The notes below the pieces were generated by a model. That model saw nothing but the letters and a program-made list of their open reading frames with translations, made no database searches and was not told the origin of the DNA. Shown here piece by piece: positions 37,236 to 47,182 of a DNA stretch of 64,000 bases. The DNA is taken from NCBI GenBank assembly GCA_017792425.1, contig CP051233.1:2266706-2330705 (forward strand), read 5' to 3'. Origin of the DNA: Thalassovita sp. Lineage in GTDB: Bacteria; Pseudomonadota; Alphaproteobacteria; Rhodobacterales; Rhodobacteraceae. The translations under genes and the position numbers were made by a program. How positions within the stretch are numbered: position 1 is the stretch's first letter; the number at the start of each line of letters is the position of its first letter.

Positions 37236-40025
37236 TTAGAAATGGACCGAGCGCGGATCAGCCGGTTTTTGCAGCGGCGGGGCGAACTTGGTCAGGTCAA
37301 TGCCTTCGACGGCGGCCTTGTATTCCTCCAGTGTCGGGGTACGGCCGAGGATTGCCGACAGCACGACGACCGGGGTCGAGGCCAACAGCGATTCACCCTT
37401 CTTCTCGGCGCTGTCCTCCACGACGCGGCCTTGGAACAGGCGGGTCGAGGTGGCCAGAACGGTATCGCCCTTTTCCGCCTTTTCCTGGTTGCCCATACAC
37501 AGGTTACAACCCGGACGTTCGAGGTAGAGGATGTTCTCATACTCGGTACGGGCGGTGGATTTGGGCATCAGGTCGTCGAATTCGAAGCCCGAGTAGCGTT
37601 CCAGAATTTCCCAGTCGCCTTCGGCCTTCAGTTCGTCGATGATGTTGTAGGTGGGCGCAGCGACCACCAGCGGGGCCTTGAACTCGACCTTGCCGGTTGT
37701 CTTTTCCAAGTTCTTCAGCATTTGGGCCACGATCTTCATGTCGCCCTTGTGCACCATGCACGACCCGACAAAGCCCAGGTCCACCTTCTTGTCGCCGCCG
37801 TAATAGGACACGGGGCGGATGGTGTCATGGGTATAGCGCTTGGACACATCAGCGTTGTTTACATCAGGGTCCGCGATCATCGGTTCAACGATTTCGTCCA
37901 GGTCGACGACAACCTCTGCAAAATACTTGGCGTTCGCATCCGGTGTCAGTGCCGGTTTTTCACCAGACTTGATTTCCGCGATACGCTTGTCCGCCTTGTT
38001 GATCAGGCCCTGCAAGGTCTGCGCGGCGTTGTCCATGCCTTTTTCGATCATGATCTGGATACGCGACTTGGCCAGTTCCAGCGAACCGATCAGCGTTTCA
38101 TCGTTCGAAATACAGATCGAGGCCTTGGCCTTCATCTCTGCGGTCCAGTCGGTGAAGGTGAAGGCCTGGTCGGCCAGCAGCGTACCGATATGCACTTCGA
38201 TGATGCGGCCCTGGAAGACGTTGTCGCCGTGCTGTTTCAGCATCTGCGCCTGGGTGGCGTGCACAACGTCACGGAAGTCCATCCAGTCAGCCATCTTGCC
38301 CTTGAAGGTCACCTTGACCGATTCCGGGATCGGCATGGTCGCTTCGCCGGTTGCCAGCGCCAGCGCCACGGTGCCCGAGTCCGCGCCGAACGCGACACCC
38401 TTGGACATACGGGTATGGCTGTCGCCACCAATGATGATATCCCAGTCATCCACGGTGATGTCGTTCAGCACCTTGTGGATCACGTCGGTCATCGCGTGGT
38501 ATTCGCCCACCGGGTCGCGTGCGGTGATCAGGCCGAAGTTGTTCATGAACTTCATCAGCTTGGGGATGTTGGCCTGGGCCTTCTTGTCCCAGACCGACGC
38601 GGTGTGACAGCCCGACTGATACCCGGCATCGACCGAGGGCGAAATGACGGTGGCCGCCATTGCTTCCAGTTCCTGGGCGGTCATCGGGCCGGTGGTATCC
38701 TGCGAACCGACAACATTTACAAGCACACGCACGTCCGAACCGGCGTGCAGCACCTTGCCCGGGGTCACGCCGCGTGCGTTGCGGTTGAAGATCTTTTCAA
38801 CAGCGGTCAGGCCCTGCCCTTCGACAGAAACCTCTTTCGACGGCGCATAGGCCGATTTCAGGTCCTGGCCCAGGGTTTCCGCGGCGAATGTCTGCAGCTT
38901 CTTGCCAAAGACAACAGCATAGGAACCGCCCGCCTTGATGAACTCTACCTTCTGCGGGGTCAGCGAAGATTTGATGTCCACCAGTTCGGCGCCATCGGCA
39001 TCGTACAGTTTCTTTTCCTTGGTGTTGATGGTCAGCACCTTGCCGGTTTCCACCGAGTAGACCTGTTCCAGCACCGGGTCGCCGTTGGCGTCCAGTACCG
39101 GCTTGCCATCGGCATCAAGTTTCTTGACCCAGTTCTTCAGGTCGATGCCGATACCGCCGGTCACGCCAACGGTGGTCAGGAAGATCGGAGAGATGCCGTT
39201 GGTGCCCGCAACGATCGGAGCGATGTTGACGAAGGGCACGTAGGGGCTGGCTTGTTTGCCGGTCCACAGCGCGACGTTGTTCACGCCGGACATCCGCGAC
39301 GAACCCACACCCATCGTGCCCTTTTCCGCGATCAGCATAACCCGAGCGTCTGGGTGCTGCGCTTGCAGCGCCTGAATTTCGGCCTGCGCCTCGGGGGTGA
39401 TCATGCACTTGCCGTGCAATTCGCGGTCGGAACGAGAGTGCGCCTGGTTCCCAGGCGACAGTAGGTCGGTCGAAATATCGCCTTCTGCGGCAATGTAGGT
39501 GACGACCTTGATTTCCTCGTCGATATCCGGAAGCTTCGTGAAGAATTCTGCCTTGGCATAGCTTTCCAGAATGTCCTTGGCGATTGCGTTCCCGGCCTTG
39601 AAGGCGTCTTTCAGGCGATCGGTATCCGCTTCGTACAAGAACACCTGGGTTTTCAGAACCTCGGCGGCCTGCGTGGCGACGGACGGATCATTCCCCAGCG
39701 CCATATCCAAAAGAACGTCCACCGAAGGGCCGCCTTTCATGTGCGACAGCAGCTCAAATGCAAAATCCGGGGTGATTTCCGCGACCGAAGCTTCACCAAG
39801 AATGATCTCTTTCAGGAACTTCGCCTTCACACCTGCGGCGCTGGTGGTGCCAGGCAAGGTATTGTAAATGAAGAACTTCAGGGAATCTGCGCGATACTCG
39901 CTTCCAGTATCCTTGATCTGGGCGATCAGCTCGTTGACAAGCGCGCCATCTTCGATGGGCTTGGGGTTCAAGCCTTGCGCTTTTCGCGTGCCGATCTCAT
40001 CCAGGTAGTCAGTGTACAAGCTCAT
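37236..40025 (-). CDS. acnB: Aconitate hydratase B
   Basis: 929 residues, the normal AcnB length. HEAT-like N-terminal region, then the swivel and catalytic domains; cluster ligands include GSCMVH and the pair in GCNLCMGNQ, with GGDSHTRMSKGVAFGADSG nearby. It interconverts citrate and isocitrate in the TCA cycle and can act on 2-methylisocitrate. It is monocistronic, with its own terminator and an upstream promoter region. Unrelated in function to the neighbouring sulfur and formate genes. Confidence 0.95.
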   Translation of the reverse strand: MSLYTDYLDEIGTRKAQGLNPKPIEDGALVNELIAQIKDTGSEYRADSLKFFIYNTLPGTTSAAGVKAKFLKEIILGEASVAEITPDFAFELLSHMKGGPSVDVLLDMALGNDPSVATQAAEVLKTQVFLYEADTDRLKDAFKAGNAIAKDILESYAKAEFFTKLPDIDEEIKVVTYIAAEGDISTDLLSPGNQAHSRSDRELHGKCMITPEAQAEIQALQAQHPDARVMLIAEKGTMGVGSSRMSGVNNVALWTGKQASPYVPFVNIAPIVAGTNGISPIFLTTVGVTGGIGIDLKNWVKKLDADGKPVLDANGDPVLEQVYSVETGKVLTINTKEKKLYDADGAELVDIKSSLTPQKVEFIKAGGSYAVVFGKKLQTFAAETLGQDLKSAYAPSKEVSVEGQGLTAVEKIFNRNARGVTPGKVLHAGSDVRVLVNVVGSQDTTGPMTAQELEAMAATVISPSVDAGYQSGCHTASVWDKKAQANIPKLMKFMNNFGLITARDPVGEYHAMTDVIHKVLNDITVDDWDIIIGGDSHTRMSKGVAFGADSGTVALALATGEATMPIPESVKVTFKGKMADWMDFRDVVHATQAQMLKQHGDNVFQGRIIEVHIGTLLADQAFTFTDWTAEMKAKASICISNDETLIGSLELAKSRIQIMIEKGMDNAAQTLQGLINKADKRIAEIKSGEKPALTPDANAKYFAEVVVDLDEIVEPMIADPDVNNADVSKRYTHDTIRPVSYYGGDKKVDLGFVGSCMVHKGDMKIVAQMLKNLEKTTGKVEFKAPLVVAAPTYNIIDELKAEGDWEILERYSGFEFDDLMPKSTARTEYENILYLERPGCNLCMGNQEKAEKGDTVLATSTRLFQGRVVEDSAEKKGESLLASTPVVVLSAILGRTPTLEEYKAAVEGIDLTKFAPPLQKPADPRSVHF

Positions 40026-40387
40026 TCTTTTTTCCGCCGGTTTAGTGTCAGAAACAGCTTGATCACCGTGCCCCAGAATCTCGAGGCGCAGTGTTCAAAC
40101 TTGCTGTATGCCACGGTATACTATCCGCGTTTAACTTGCAAGAGGGGCAACCAGATCACCGAGGAATTCAATTCGGTCGTATTGCGCGGGGTCCGTGGCA
40201 GGGCGCAACCTAACGTCAACCGGCGCATCTGTAAAAGCCAAATCACCGCACCGCCGCCACAGGCAAGGAAAGGCCGAAGCCGACGGTTGGATTTGAACAG
40301 CGACATCGCCCTTTTACGGCGCCAAGTGGCTTTGACCGGTTGGGACGGACCGATTAGTCTGACCCAACCGCGAGAAAGGAGCAGGAC
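40026..40387. other. Divergent intergenic region between acnB and the histidine kinase
   Basis: No gene is supported. A possible acnB promoter on the minus strand has CTTGCA and TATACC 16 nt apart (40115-40142). The kinase has AAGGAG just before its ATG at 40388. Nothing else stands out. Confidence 0.45.
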
Positions 40388-42340
40388 ATGACTTCCGTTC
40401 GATTGCGCCTGCTGGTTCTGGCGCTGACCCCGCTGATCGTTCTGATGCCGCTGCTGCTGTTCACCGGCATGACTCGCTGGACGACAGACTATGACAAGCT
40501 GTTGATCGCCAATGTCGAAAGCGATCTGCGCATTGCAAAACAATACCTTGTCCGCCTCATGAACGAAACGCGGGACGAATTGCAAAGCCTGTCCGAGTCG
40601 GTGGAGTTCGCCAGTATCCTGAACCGTGCCTCCTCCGGCAACCGCGCCTATTTCGCCCGCAAGCAGGAAGAATTGCGACTGGACTTCCTGTATTTCATAC
40701 CTGCCGCAGCCGCGGCGCCCGATGCGGAACGTTGGCCGGTCATCGCGGCCGGTCTGCATGGCACGCCAGCGACGCAGATCGATATTTTCGGTCCGAAGGA
40801 TCTGAACCAGATTGGCGCGGCCTTGCCGCAGCGCGCAAGAATTCCGCTGATAGATACCCAGGCCGCACAGCCGACTTCGCGCACCATAGAAGATCGCGGT
40901 TTGGTCGTTCACGCGGCCAGCCCCGTTCTGATCGCCGGACATGAAGGGGTGCTGGTGGGTGGCATATTGCTGAACCGCAACCTCGACTTCATCGACAACA
41001 TCAATGCGCTGGTCTACCTGAACGCGGTCACCGGCGGCGACAGGCAGGGGACGGCGACACTGTTCCTGGAAGATGTGCGTATATCAACCAATGTGCGCCT
41101 GTTCGAAGATGTCAGGGCCCTTGGCACACGGGTGTCCGCCGCCGTACGCGAAAGGGTGCTTGGCCAAGGGGAAACCTGGCTGGACCGGGCCTTCGTGGTG
41201 AATGACTGGTACATTTCTGGCTACTTGCCGCTGACCGACAGCTTTGGTGCCCGTGTCGGCATGCTGTATGTCGGATTTCTGGAGGCACCGTTTACCGCAG
41301 CCAAGCGCGACGCGTTCCTGGCTATGCTGGCCGCCTTTGCCGGGGTTCTGGCGCTTTCCGCGCCGGTGTTCCTGTGGATGGCCAAGGGCATATTCGCACC
41401 GTTGGAAAAGATGATCCAGACCATGCGACGCGTGCGCATGGGGGATATGTCCGCGCGCAATCTGCACCGGGGCGGCAAGGACGAGATCAGCCAGGTTGCG
41501 GGGCACTTGGACAACCTTCTGGACCAGGTGCAGGAACGGGACCAACGCCTGCGATCCTGGGCCAATGAATTGAACCAGCGGGTCGAGAAACGAACGGCCG
41601 AACTGGTCGTCGCGAACGAGAAGTTGGAGCAAACCTATCGCCAACTGGTGATGAGCGAAAAGCTGGCCTCGATCGGGGAAATCACAGCCGGTGTGGCGCA
41701 TGAGATCAACAACCCGGTGGCGGTGATTCAGGGCAATGTCGATGTGATCCGCGAAACGCTGGGTCAACAGGCCGACTGCGTGCAAACCGAATTGAACCTG
41801 GTAGACCAGCAGATCGCACGGATCGAGGGGATCGTTGGCAAATTGCTGACCTTCGCCAGACCGAACGACTATCCCGACCAGATGCAGGCGATCCAGCTTG
41901 CGCCGATCGTAGACGATTGCCTGGTGCTGGTGGAACATGTCCTGCACAAGGGCAACATCACCGTCGAAACGGATTTCGCCCCTGCCCCGTTCGTCAAGGG
42001 ACAGGCCAGCGAGTTCCAGCAGGTCGTGGTGAACCTGATCGTGAACGCTTCTCAGGCGATGCGCGGGCAAGGCCAGTTGTTCCTGAGCGTCGGAACACGG
42101 AAACGCTTTGGTCAGGCCGGTGCGTTCCTGACAGTCAGGGACACCGGCCCCGGTATCCCCGACGACAAGCTGAACAAGCTGTTCGATCCGTTCTTTACGA
42201 CCAGGATCGGCGAAGGCACCGGGCTAGGCCTGTCAATTTCCCAGTCTCTGATCCAACGGGCGGGCGGCATTATCACCGCCCGCAACCACCCCGATGGCGG
42301 GGCGGAACTGACCGTCTGGCTGCCAGAGGACTGCGCGTGA
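40388..42340 (+). CDS. Membrane sensor histidine kinase
   Basis: 650 residues. Helix 1 is at ~8-28, a periplasmic sensing domain at ~30-305, helix 2 at ~307-330, then HAMP, a coiled coil (~380-425), HisKA with His438 in GVAHEINNP and an ATPase domain (DTGPGIPDD, GEGTGLGLSI). This is the NtrB/DctB-type class that pairs with NtrC-like regulators. The only such regulator in the window is at 51908, about 10 kb away across the fds and mob genes; pairing is inferred. The signal is unknown, perhaps formate. It ends 3 bp from fdsA. Confidence 0.88.
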   Translation: MTSVRLRLLVLALTPLIVLMPLLLFTGMTRWTTDYDKLLIANVESDLRIAKQYLVRLMNETRDELQSLSESVEFASILNRASSGNRAYFARKQEELRLDFLYFIPAAAAAPDAERWPVIAAGLHGTPATQIDIFGPKDLNQIGAALPQRARIPLIDTQAAQPTSRTIEDRGLVVHAASPVLIAGHEGVLVGGILLNRNLDFIDNINALVYLNAVTGGDRQGTATLFLEDVRISTNVRLFEDVRALGTRVSAAVRERVLGQGETWLDRAFVVNDWYISGYLPLTDSFGARVGMLYVGFLEAPFTAAKRDAFLAMLAAFAGVLALSAPVFLWMAKGIFAPLEKMIQTMRRVRMGDMSARNLHRGGKDEISQVAGHLDNLLDQVQERDQRLRSWANELNQRVEKRTAELVVANEKLEQTYRQLVMSEKLASIGEITAGVAHEINNPVAVIQGNVDVIRETLGQQADCVQTELNLVDQQIARIEGIVGKLLTFARPNDYPDQMQAIQLAPIVDDCLVLVEHVLHKGNITVETDFAPAPFVKGQASEFQQVVVNLIVNASQAMRGQGQLFLSVGTRKRFGQAGAFLTVRDTGPGIPDDKLNKLFDPFFTTRIGEGTGLGLSISQSLIQRAGGIITARNHPDGGAELTVWLPEDCA

Positions 42341-42343
42341 ATC

Positions 42344-45115
42344 TCAGGCCGCCGTCACCCGGACTGCGGCGTATTTGAACTCTGGTATCTTGCCATAGGG
42401 ATCCAGCGCCGGATTGGTCAGAATGTTGGCCGCCGCCTCGACAAAGGCAAAGGGAAGGAACACCATATCGGGCGACACGGCCCTGTCCTCGCGCGCCATG
42501 ACCACAACGGACCCGCGCCGGGTTTCCAGCCGCACCATCCCGCCCGGTTCCACTCCCAGCTTGCGCAGCGTGGAGGGGTGCAACGAACAATTCGCCTGCG
42601 GTTCCACCGCGTCCAGTACAGCGGAACGTCGGGTCATCGAACCCGTATGCCAGTGCTCCAACTGGCGGCCGGTGGTCAGCACCATCGGATAGTCGGCGTC
42701 GGGCTGTTCATCCGGGGGAACCACGCTGGCGGGCGTGAACCGCGCGCGCCCACCGTCGCGCGGGAAACCGTCGCCAAACACGATCGGCTGACCGGGGTCT
42801 TCGGGTGAAAGGCTGGGGTAAGTGACTGCGCCCTCTGCATCCAGCCGGTCCCATGTGATATTGGCCAGCGATTTCATCCCCAAGGTCATTTCCGCGAACA
42901 CCTGCGACGGGTGGGTATAGGTCCAATCCAGCCCAAGACGTTTTGCCAGATCAACCGTGATCGCCCAATCCTCACGCGCCTCGCCCGGTGGTTTAACCGC
43001 GGCGCGGCCCATCTGGACCTGACGGTTGGTATTGGTGACGGTGCCGTTCTTTTCGTAGAACGCCGCCGCGGGCAGGATCACGTCCGCGAAATTCGCGGTT
43101 TCGGTCAGAAAGATGTCCTGGACCACCAGATGCCGCAAAGACGCCAACGCCTGCCGGGCGTGGGTGACATCCGGGTCCGACATGGCCGGGTTTTCGCCCA
43201 GGATATACATGCCTTTGATCTGGCCGGCATGGACTGCATCCAGGATTTCCGTCACGGTCAGGCCCTTTTCGGCGCTGAAATCGCCTGTTCCCCAAATTCC
43301 GGCAAAGGTGCTGCGTACGCCATCGTCAGTAACGCTTTGATAATCCGGCAGGAACATCGGGATCAGGCCCGCATCCGAGGCCCCCTGAACGTTGTTCTGC
43401 CCCCGCAACGGATGCAGGCCGGAACCGGGTTTGCCGACATTGCCTGTCATCAGCGCGAGGCTGATCAGGCAACGTGAGTTATCCGTGCCGTGGATATGTT
43501 GCGACACCCCCATTCCCCAGAAGATCATGCCCCGTTCGGCGGTCGCGAAATCGCGGGCGACCTGACGGACAGTTGCCGCCGGAATACCTGTCAGTGTTTC
43601 CATCTTCTCCGGGGCGAAACCTGCCAGGTGGGCTTTCTCCGCTTCCCAGTTTTCCGTGAACCGGTCGATATAGGTCTGGTCGTACAGGCCCTCTTCGACG
43701 ATCACGGACATCATGGCGTTCAGCAGCGCCACATCCGCACCGGGCCGGAACTGCAACATGTGCTTTGCGTGCCGCTTCAACGCCAAACCGCGCGGGTCCA
43801 TGATGATCAGGGTGCCGCCACGTTTTGCGAACTGCTTGAAATACGTCGCCGCGACCGGGTGGTTTTCCACCGGATTGGACCCGATCACGATGGCGACATC
43901 GGCGTTTTCGATCTGGTTGAACGTCGCCGTAACAGCCCCTGACCCCACGTTTTCCATAAGCGCCGCAACGGAAGAGGCATGGCACAACCGCGTGCAATGG
44001 TCGACGTTGTTATGCCCGAACCCTTGTCGGATCAGTTTCTGGAACAGGTAGGCCTCTTCGTTGGTGCATTTCGCGCTGCCAAAACCCGCCACCGAAGCGC
44101 CGCCGTCAGCCTCGCGCAGGCGTAACAGCCCGCCCGCCGCCACATCCAGTGCCTCGTCCCAGCTTGCCTCTCGGAAATGGGTAAAGGGATTGGCGGGGTC
44201 CACGTTCAGACCCTTTGGCGCGTTTTCCAGACGGATCAGGGGTTTCGTCAGCCTGTGAGGGTGGTGGATATAGTCGTAGCCGAACCGACCCTTCACACAA
44301 AGGCGGCCTTCGTTGGCCGGGCCGTTGATGCCTTCTGCATACAGGACTTTGCCGTCCTTCAGCTTCAGCGAAACCTGGCAGCCGACACCGCAGAACGGAC
44401 AGACCGAGGTGACCGCTTGGTCATGGTCCCGGCTGTCGCCCCGCTGCTGATCGTCCAGAACGGTTGCGGGCATCAATGCGCCGGTAGGACAGGCCTGAAC
44501 GCATTCGCCGCAGGCAACACAGGTTGACGCCCCCATCGGGTCCGCGAAATCGAAACTGGGAAAGGCGTCGTGACCGCGCCCCGCCATGCCAATGACATCG
44601 TTGATCTGAACCTCTCTGCAGGCGCGAACACAAAGCCCGCATTGAATGCAGGCGTCCAGATTGACCCGCATGGCAATGTGACTGTCATCCAGCAACGGAA
44701 TGCGCTGGGGGTCCATCTGCGGAAAGCGGCTGTCGCCGACGCCGCAGGCCCCGGCCATGTCCCACAGGTGCGATCCGGCATCATGCGCCTGTTCCCGATG
44801 CGGCTGATCTGCCAGCAATAGTTCCATCACCATTGCACGGGATTTACGGGCGCGTTCGCTTTCGGTGTTGACGACCATGCCTTCGGTGGGCGCACGGCAG
44901 CACGACGCGGTCAGAGTGCGTTCGCCGTCCACTTCGACCACGCAGGCGCGGCAGTTTCCATCGGGGCGATACCCGGTCTGATCCTTGTGGCACAGGTGCG
45001 GGATATCGGTGCCCAAACGTTTGGCCACTTGCCAAATGGTTTCGCTTTCACCGGCCGAGACCGTTTGCCCGTCCAGCACGAATGTCACCTGTTTGGTGGG
45101 GGTCGCGTCCGTCAT
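42344..45115 (-). CDS. fdsA: NAD-dependent formate dehydrogenase, catalytic alpha subunit (FdsA-like)
   Basis: 923 residues. An N-terminal [2Fe-2S] domain and His-Cys cluster (HLCHKD, CRACVVEVDG) is followed by two [4Fe-4S] motifs (CIQCGLCVRAC, CVACGECVQACPTG), then a cluster motif CPFCGVGC and the Mo/W-bis-MGD enzyme domain. The active-site residue is Cys in HCTRLCHASS; selenocysteine is not used. It oxidizes formate to CO2 in the cytoplasm and sends electrons to the FdsB flavin. The ATG at 45115 comes 1 nt after the fdsGB stop with GAGG upstream. Confidence 0.93.
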   Translation of the reverse strand: MTDATPTKQVTFVLDGQTVSAGESETIWQVAKRLGTDIPHLCHKDQTGYRPDGNCRACVVEVDGERTLTASCCRAPTEGMVVNTESERARKSRAMVMELLLADQPHREQAHDAGSHLWDMAGACGVGDSRFPQMDPQRIPLLDDSHIAMRVNLDACIQCGLCVRACREVQINDVIGMAGRGHDAFPSFDFADPMGASTCVACGECVQACPTGALMPATVLDDQQRGDSRDHDQAVTSVCPFCGVGCQVSLKLKDGKVLYAEGINGPANEGRLCVKGRFGYDYIHHPHRLTKPLIRLENAPKGLNVDPANPFTHFREASWDEALDVAAGGLLRLREADGGASVAGFGSAKCTNEEAYLFQKLIRQGFGHNNVDHCTRLCHASSVAALMENVGSGAVTATFNQIENADVAIVIGSNPVENHPVAATYFKQFAKRGGTLIIMDPRGLALKRHAKHMLQFRPGADVALLNAMMSVIVEEGLYDQTYIDRFTENWEAEKAHLAGFAPEKMETLTGIPAATVRQVARDFATAERGMIFWGMGVSQHIHGTDNSRCLISLALMTGNVGKPGSGLHPLRGQNNVQGASDAGLIPMFLPDYQSVTDDGVRSTFAGIWGTGDFSAEKGLTVTEILDAVHAGQIKGMYILGENPAMSDPDVTHARQALASLRHLVVQDIFLTETANFADVILPAAAFYEKNGTVTNTNRQVQMGRAAVKPPGEAREDWAITVDLAKRLGLDWTYTHPSQVFAEMTLGMKSLANITWDRLDAEGAVTYPSLSPEDPGQPIVFGDGFPRDGGRARFTPASVVPPDEQPDADYPMVLTTGRQLEHWHTGSMTRRSAVLDAVEPQANCSLHPSTLRKLGVEPGGMVRLETRRGSVVVMAREDRAVSPDMVFLPFAFVEAAANILTNPALDPYGKIPEFKYAAVRVTAA

Positions 45116-45116
45116 A

Positions 45117-46811
45117 TCAGACCTCATCGCCAAAATGCTGCATCGTCAGCCTGATCGGGTTCGGAGCGGCCTGCCCCAAACCGCAGATAGAGGCATCCGC
45201 CATGACCGTGCACAGATCATCCAACAGCGCCGTGTCCCAACGCTCTGCCTGCATAAGCTTTACCGCCTTTTCACAGCCGACACGGCAAGGGGTGCATTGC
45301 CCACAGCTTTCTGCCTCGAAAAACCGCAGCATGTTCAGGGCCGCGTCGCGCGCGCTGTCCTGATCCGACAGAATCACAACGGCGGCGGACCCGATAAAGG
45401 TTCCGTGGGGCTGCAGGGTGTCAAAATCCAGCGGCACATCACCCAACGATGCGGGCAAAAGGCCAGAGGATGGCCCACCCGGCTGGTACGCCTTGAATCT
45501 GTGTCCGTTGGCCATACCACCCGCGGCGGCGATAACCTCTGTAATGGTTGACCCAGCCGGCAGCAGGTAGACGCCGGGGTTGGCCACCCGCCCGGAAACA
45601 GAGTAGCTGCGCAGCCCCTTGCGGCCATTGTGCATCACGTCATTGATCTGCGCGCCCTCACGGCAGATGCGGGCAACCCAATGCAGGGTTTCGACGTTAT
45701 GCACCAGGGTTGGCCGATCGAAGATACCAATCTGGGCCACGTAGGGAGGGCGCAGGCGTGGAATGCCGCGTTTGCCCTCGATAGACTCGATCATCGCGCT
45801 TTCTTCGCCGCAGATATAGGCCCCGGCCCCACGGCGCAGGTCAATATAGCCCGTCGGCACCAGCCCTGCCTGTTCCAGCGCTGCAATTTCCCGGCGCAGG
45901 ATTTCCAGCACGGCCGGGTATTCGTCGCGCATGTAGATATAGCAGGTTTTCGCCTCTACGGCCCAGGCAGCGATCAGCATGCCCTCCAGCATCAAGTGCG
46001 GTGTCCGTTCGAGGTAGTGGCGATCCTTGAAAGTGCCCGGTTCGCCCTCATCGCCGTTCACCGCCAGGTAACGCGGCCCCGGATTGGCACGGACGAAACC
46101 CCATTTCCTGCCCGAGGGGAAGCCAGCCCCCCCCAGTCCGCGCAGACCTGCCTCAAGCAATTGGGACTGGACCTGTTGCCAATCGCCGCTGTCACGCAGC
46201 GAAACCAGCGTTTCATATCCGCCCGCCATACGGTAGGCCGCAAGAGTTTCATAGTCGGGTATCAAAGGGTGCAGGTCGCCGCTGTCGATGACCTGCTGGA
46301 TGGTGGTTGGCGTCGCGCGCCCGACATGGCGATGACCGACCTCTGCCACCGGTGCCGTATCGCACCGCCCCATGCACGGTGCACGCAGAACGCGGATGCG
46401 CGATGGATCAACGCCGTCTTTCAGCGCGGAAAACAACGCGTCTGATCCAGCCATTTCGCAGGACAGGCTGTCGCAGACACGGATGGTCAGGTCTGGCGGC
46501 GGGGATTCCCCTTCGCGCACCGTATCAAAATGCGCATAGAAGGTGGCGACTTCCCAAACTTCTGCCATCGACAGGCGCATTTCCTCGGCCAGGGCGCGCA
46601 GGTGATGCGCGGAAAGATGGCCGAAGCGATCCTGCAGCAGGTGCAGGTATTCAATCAGCAGGTCACGTCTGCGAGGACGGTCCTGCAATACATCCCGAAC
46701 GTCCTGCCATGCGGCTTCATCCAGAGGACGCCCCTTGGTGTGCGCCCTGCCCCGTTTACCGCTGCGCCCAGAGGTCCATATTCCAGCTTCTTTGTCCAAT
46801 GCCATGACCAT
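45117..46811 (-). CDS. Fused FdsG-FdsB (NuoE-NuoF-like) subunit of formate dehydrogenase
   Basis: About 564 residues. The N-terminal ~160 are NuoE/FdsG-like with [2Fe-2S] ligands in CDSLSCEMAG and CMGRCD. The rest is NuoF/FdsB-like with an FMN/NADH site (GLRGLGGAGFPSGRKWG), VNGDEGEPGTFKDR and the [4Fe-4S] motif CGQCTPCRVGC. It reduces NAD with electrons from FdsA. In many bacteria these are two genes; here they are one frame. Start is uncertain: ATG 46811 is used, TTG 46829 (AAGGGG upstream) and ATG 46805 are alternatives. No small FdsD gene follows fdsA. Confidence 0.9.
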   Translation of the reverse strand: MVMALDKEAGIWTSGRSGKRGRAHTKGRPLDEAAWQDVRDVLQDRPRRRDLLIEYLHLLQDRFGHLSAHHLRALAEEMRLSMAEVWEVATFYAHFDTVREGESPPPDLTIRVCDSLSCEMAGSDALFSALKDGVDPSRIRVLRAPCMGRCDTAPVAEVGHRHVGRATPTTIQQVIDSGDLHPLIPDYETLAAYRMAGGYETLVSLRDSGDWQQVQSQLLEAGLRGLGGAGFPSGRKWGFVRANPGPRYLAVNGDEGEPGTFKDRHYLERTPHLMLEGMLIAAWAVEAKTCYIYMRDEYPAVLEILRREIAALEQAGLVPTGYIDLRRGAGAYICGEESAMIESIEGKRGIPRLRPPYVAQIGIFDRPTLVHNVETLHWVARICREGAQINDVMHNGRKGLRSYSVSGRVANPGVYLLPAGSTITEVIAAAGGMANGHRFKAYQPGGPSSGLLPASLGDVPLDFDTLQPHGTFIGSAAVVILSDQDSARDAALNMLRFFEAESCGQCTPCRVGCEKAVKLMQAERWDTALLDDLCTVMADASICGLGQAAPNPIRLTMQHFGDEV

Positions 46812-46882
46812 CTGCCATCCAAATTCCAAGAAACCCCTTTGTGCCGCTTTTTATTGCATATTCAATATCTATATCCCGTTGA

Positions 46883-46903
46883 TTGATAGGCAAACTCTAT
46901 CAA
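46883..46903. promoter_or_regulatory. Palindrome between fdsGB and tusA2
   Basis: TTGATAG, 7-nt spacer, CTATCAA: a perfect inverted repeat. It lies in the AT-rich divergent gap, about 72 bp before fdsGB and 47 bp before tusA2. The ATAG-N7-CTAT layout resembles LysR-type boxes, but no LysR gene is in the window. Confidence 0.5.
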
Positions 46904-46949
46904 ATTTAAACACATGGACAGCCGCCCCGGCTGGGCATAAGTGTTGCGC

Positions 46950-47180
46950 ATGAACTGGGATCAGGAATTGGACGCGTCGGGGCTGTTATGCCCCTTGCCC
47001 GTGCTGAAGGCGCGCAAACGGCTGCTATCCATGCAGCCGGGGCAGGTGCTGCGCTTGGTCGCGACTGACCCGGCCGCCGTGATTGATGTGCCACATTTCT
47101 GCAATGAATCCGGGCACATACTGGACGGAACCGCAGACGAAGGCGGCGCGCAGGTCTACCTGATCCGCCACAAGGGCTAG
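46950..47180 (+). CDS. TusA-family sulfurtransferase, second copy
   Basis: 76 residues with the CPLP motif (Cys15, LLCPLPVLKAR). It is divergent from fdsGB and convergent with the MoeA-fusion gene (2-nt gap). In Escherichia coli TusA influences sulfur flow towards molybdenum cofactor synthesis, and formate dehydrogenase needs FdhD-delivered sulfur; this copy may serve that need rather than Dsr (inferred). No clear Shine-Dalgarno site is seen, and GTG 46941 is an alternative start. Confidence 0.85.
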   Translation: MNWDQELDASGLLCPLPVLKARKRLLSMQPGQVLRLVATDPAAVIDVPHFCNESGHILDGTADEGGAQVYLIRHKG

Positions 47181-47182
47181 GC

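Noticed and set aside
40121..40942. 273-codon minus-strand frame between acnB and the kinase gene
   Set aside because: Two thirds of it is antisense to the kinase's sensing domain, and it has no recognisable domain.
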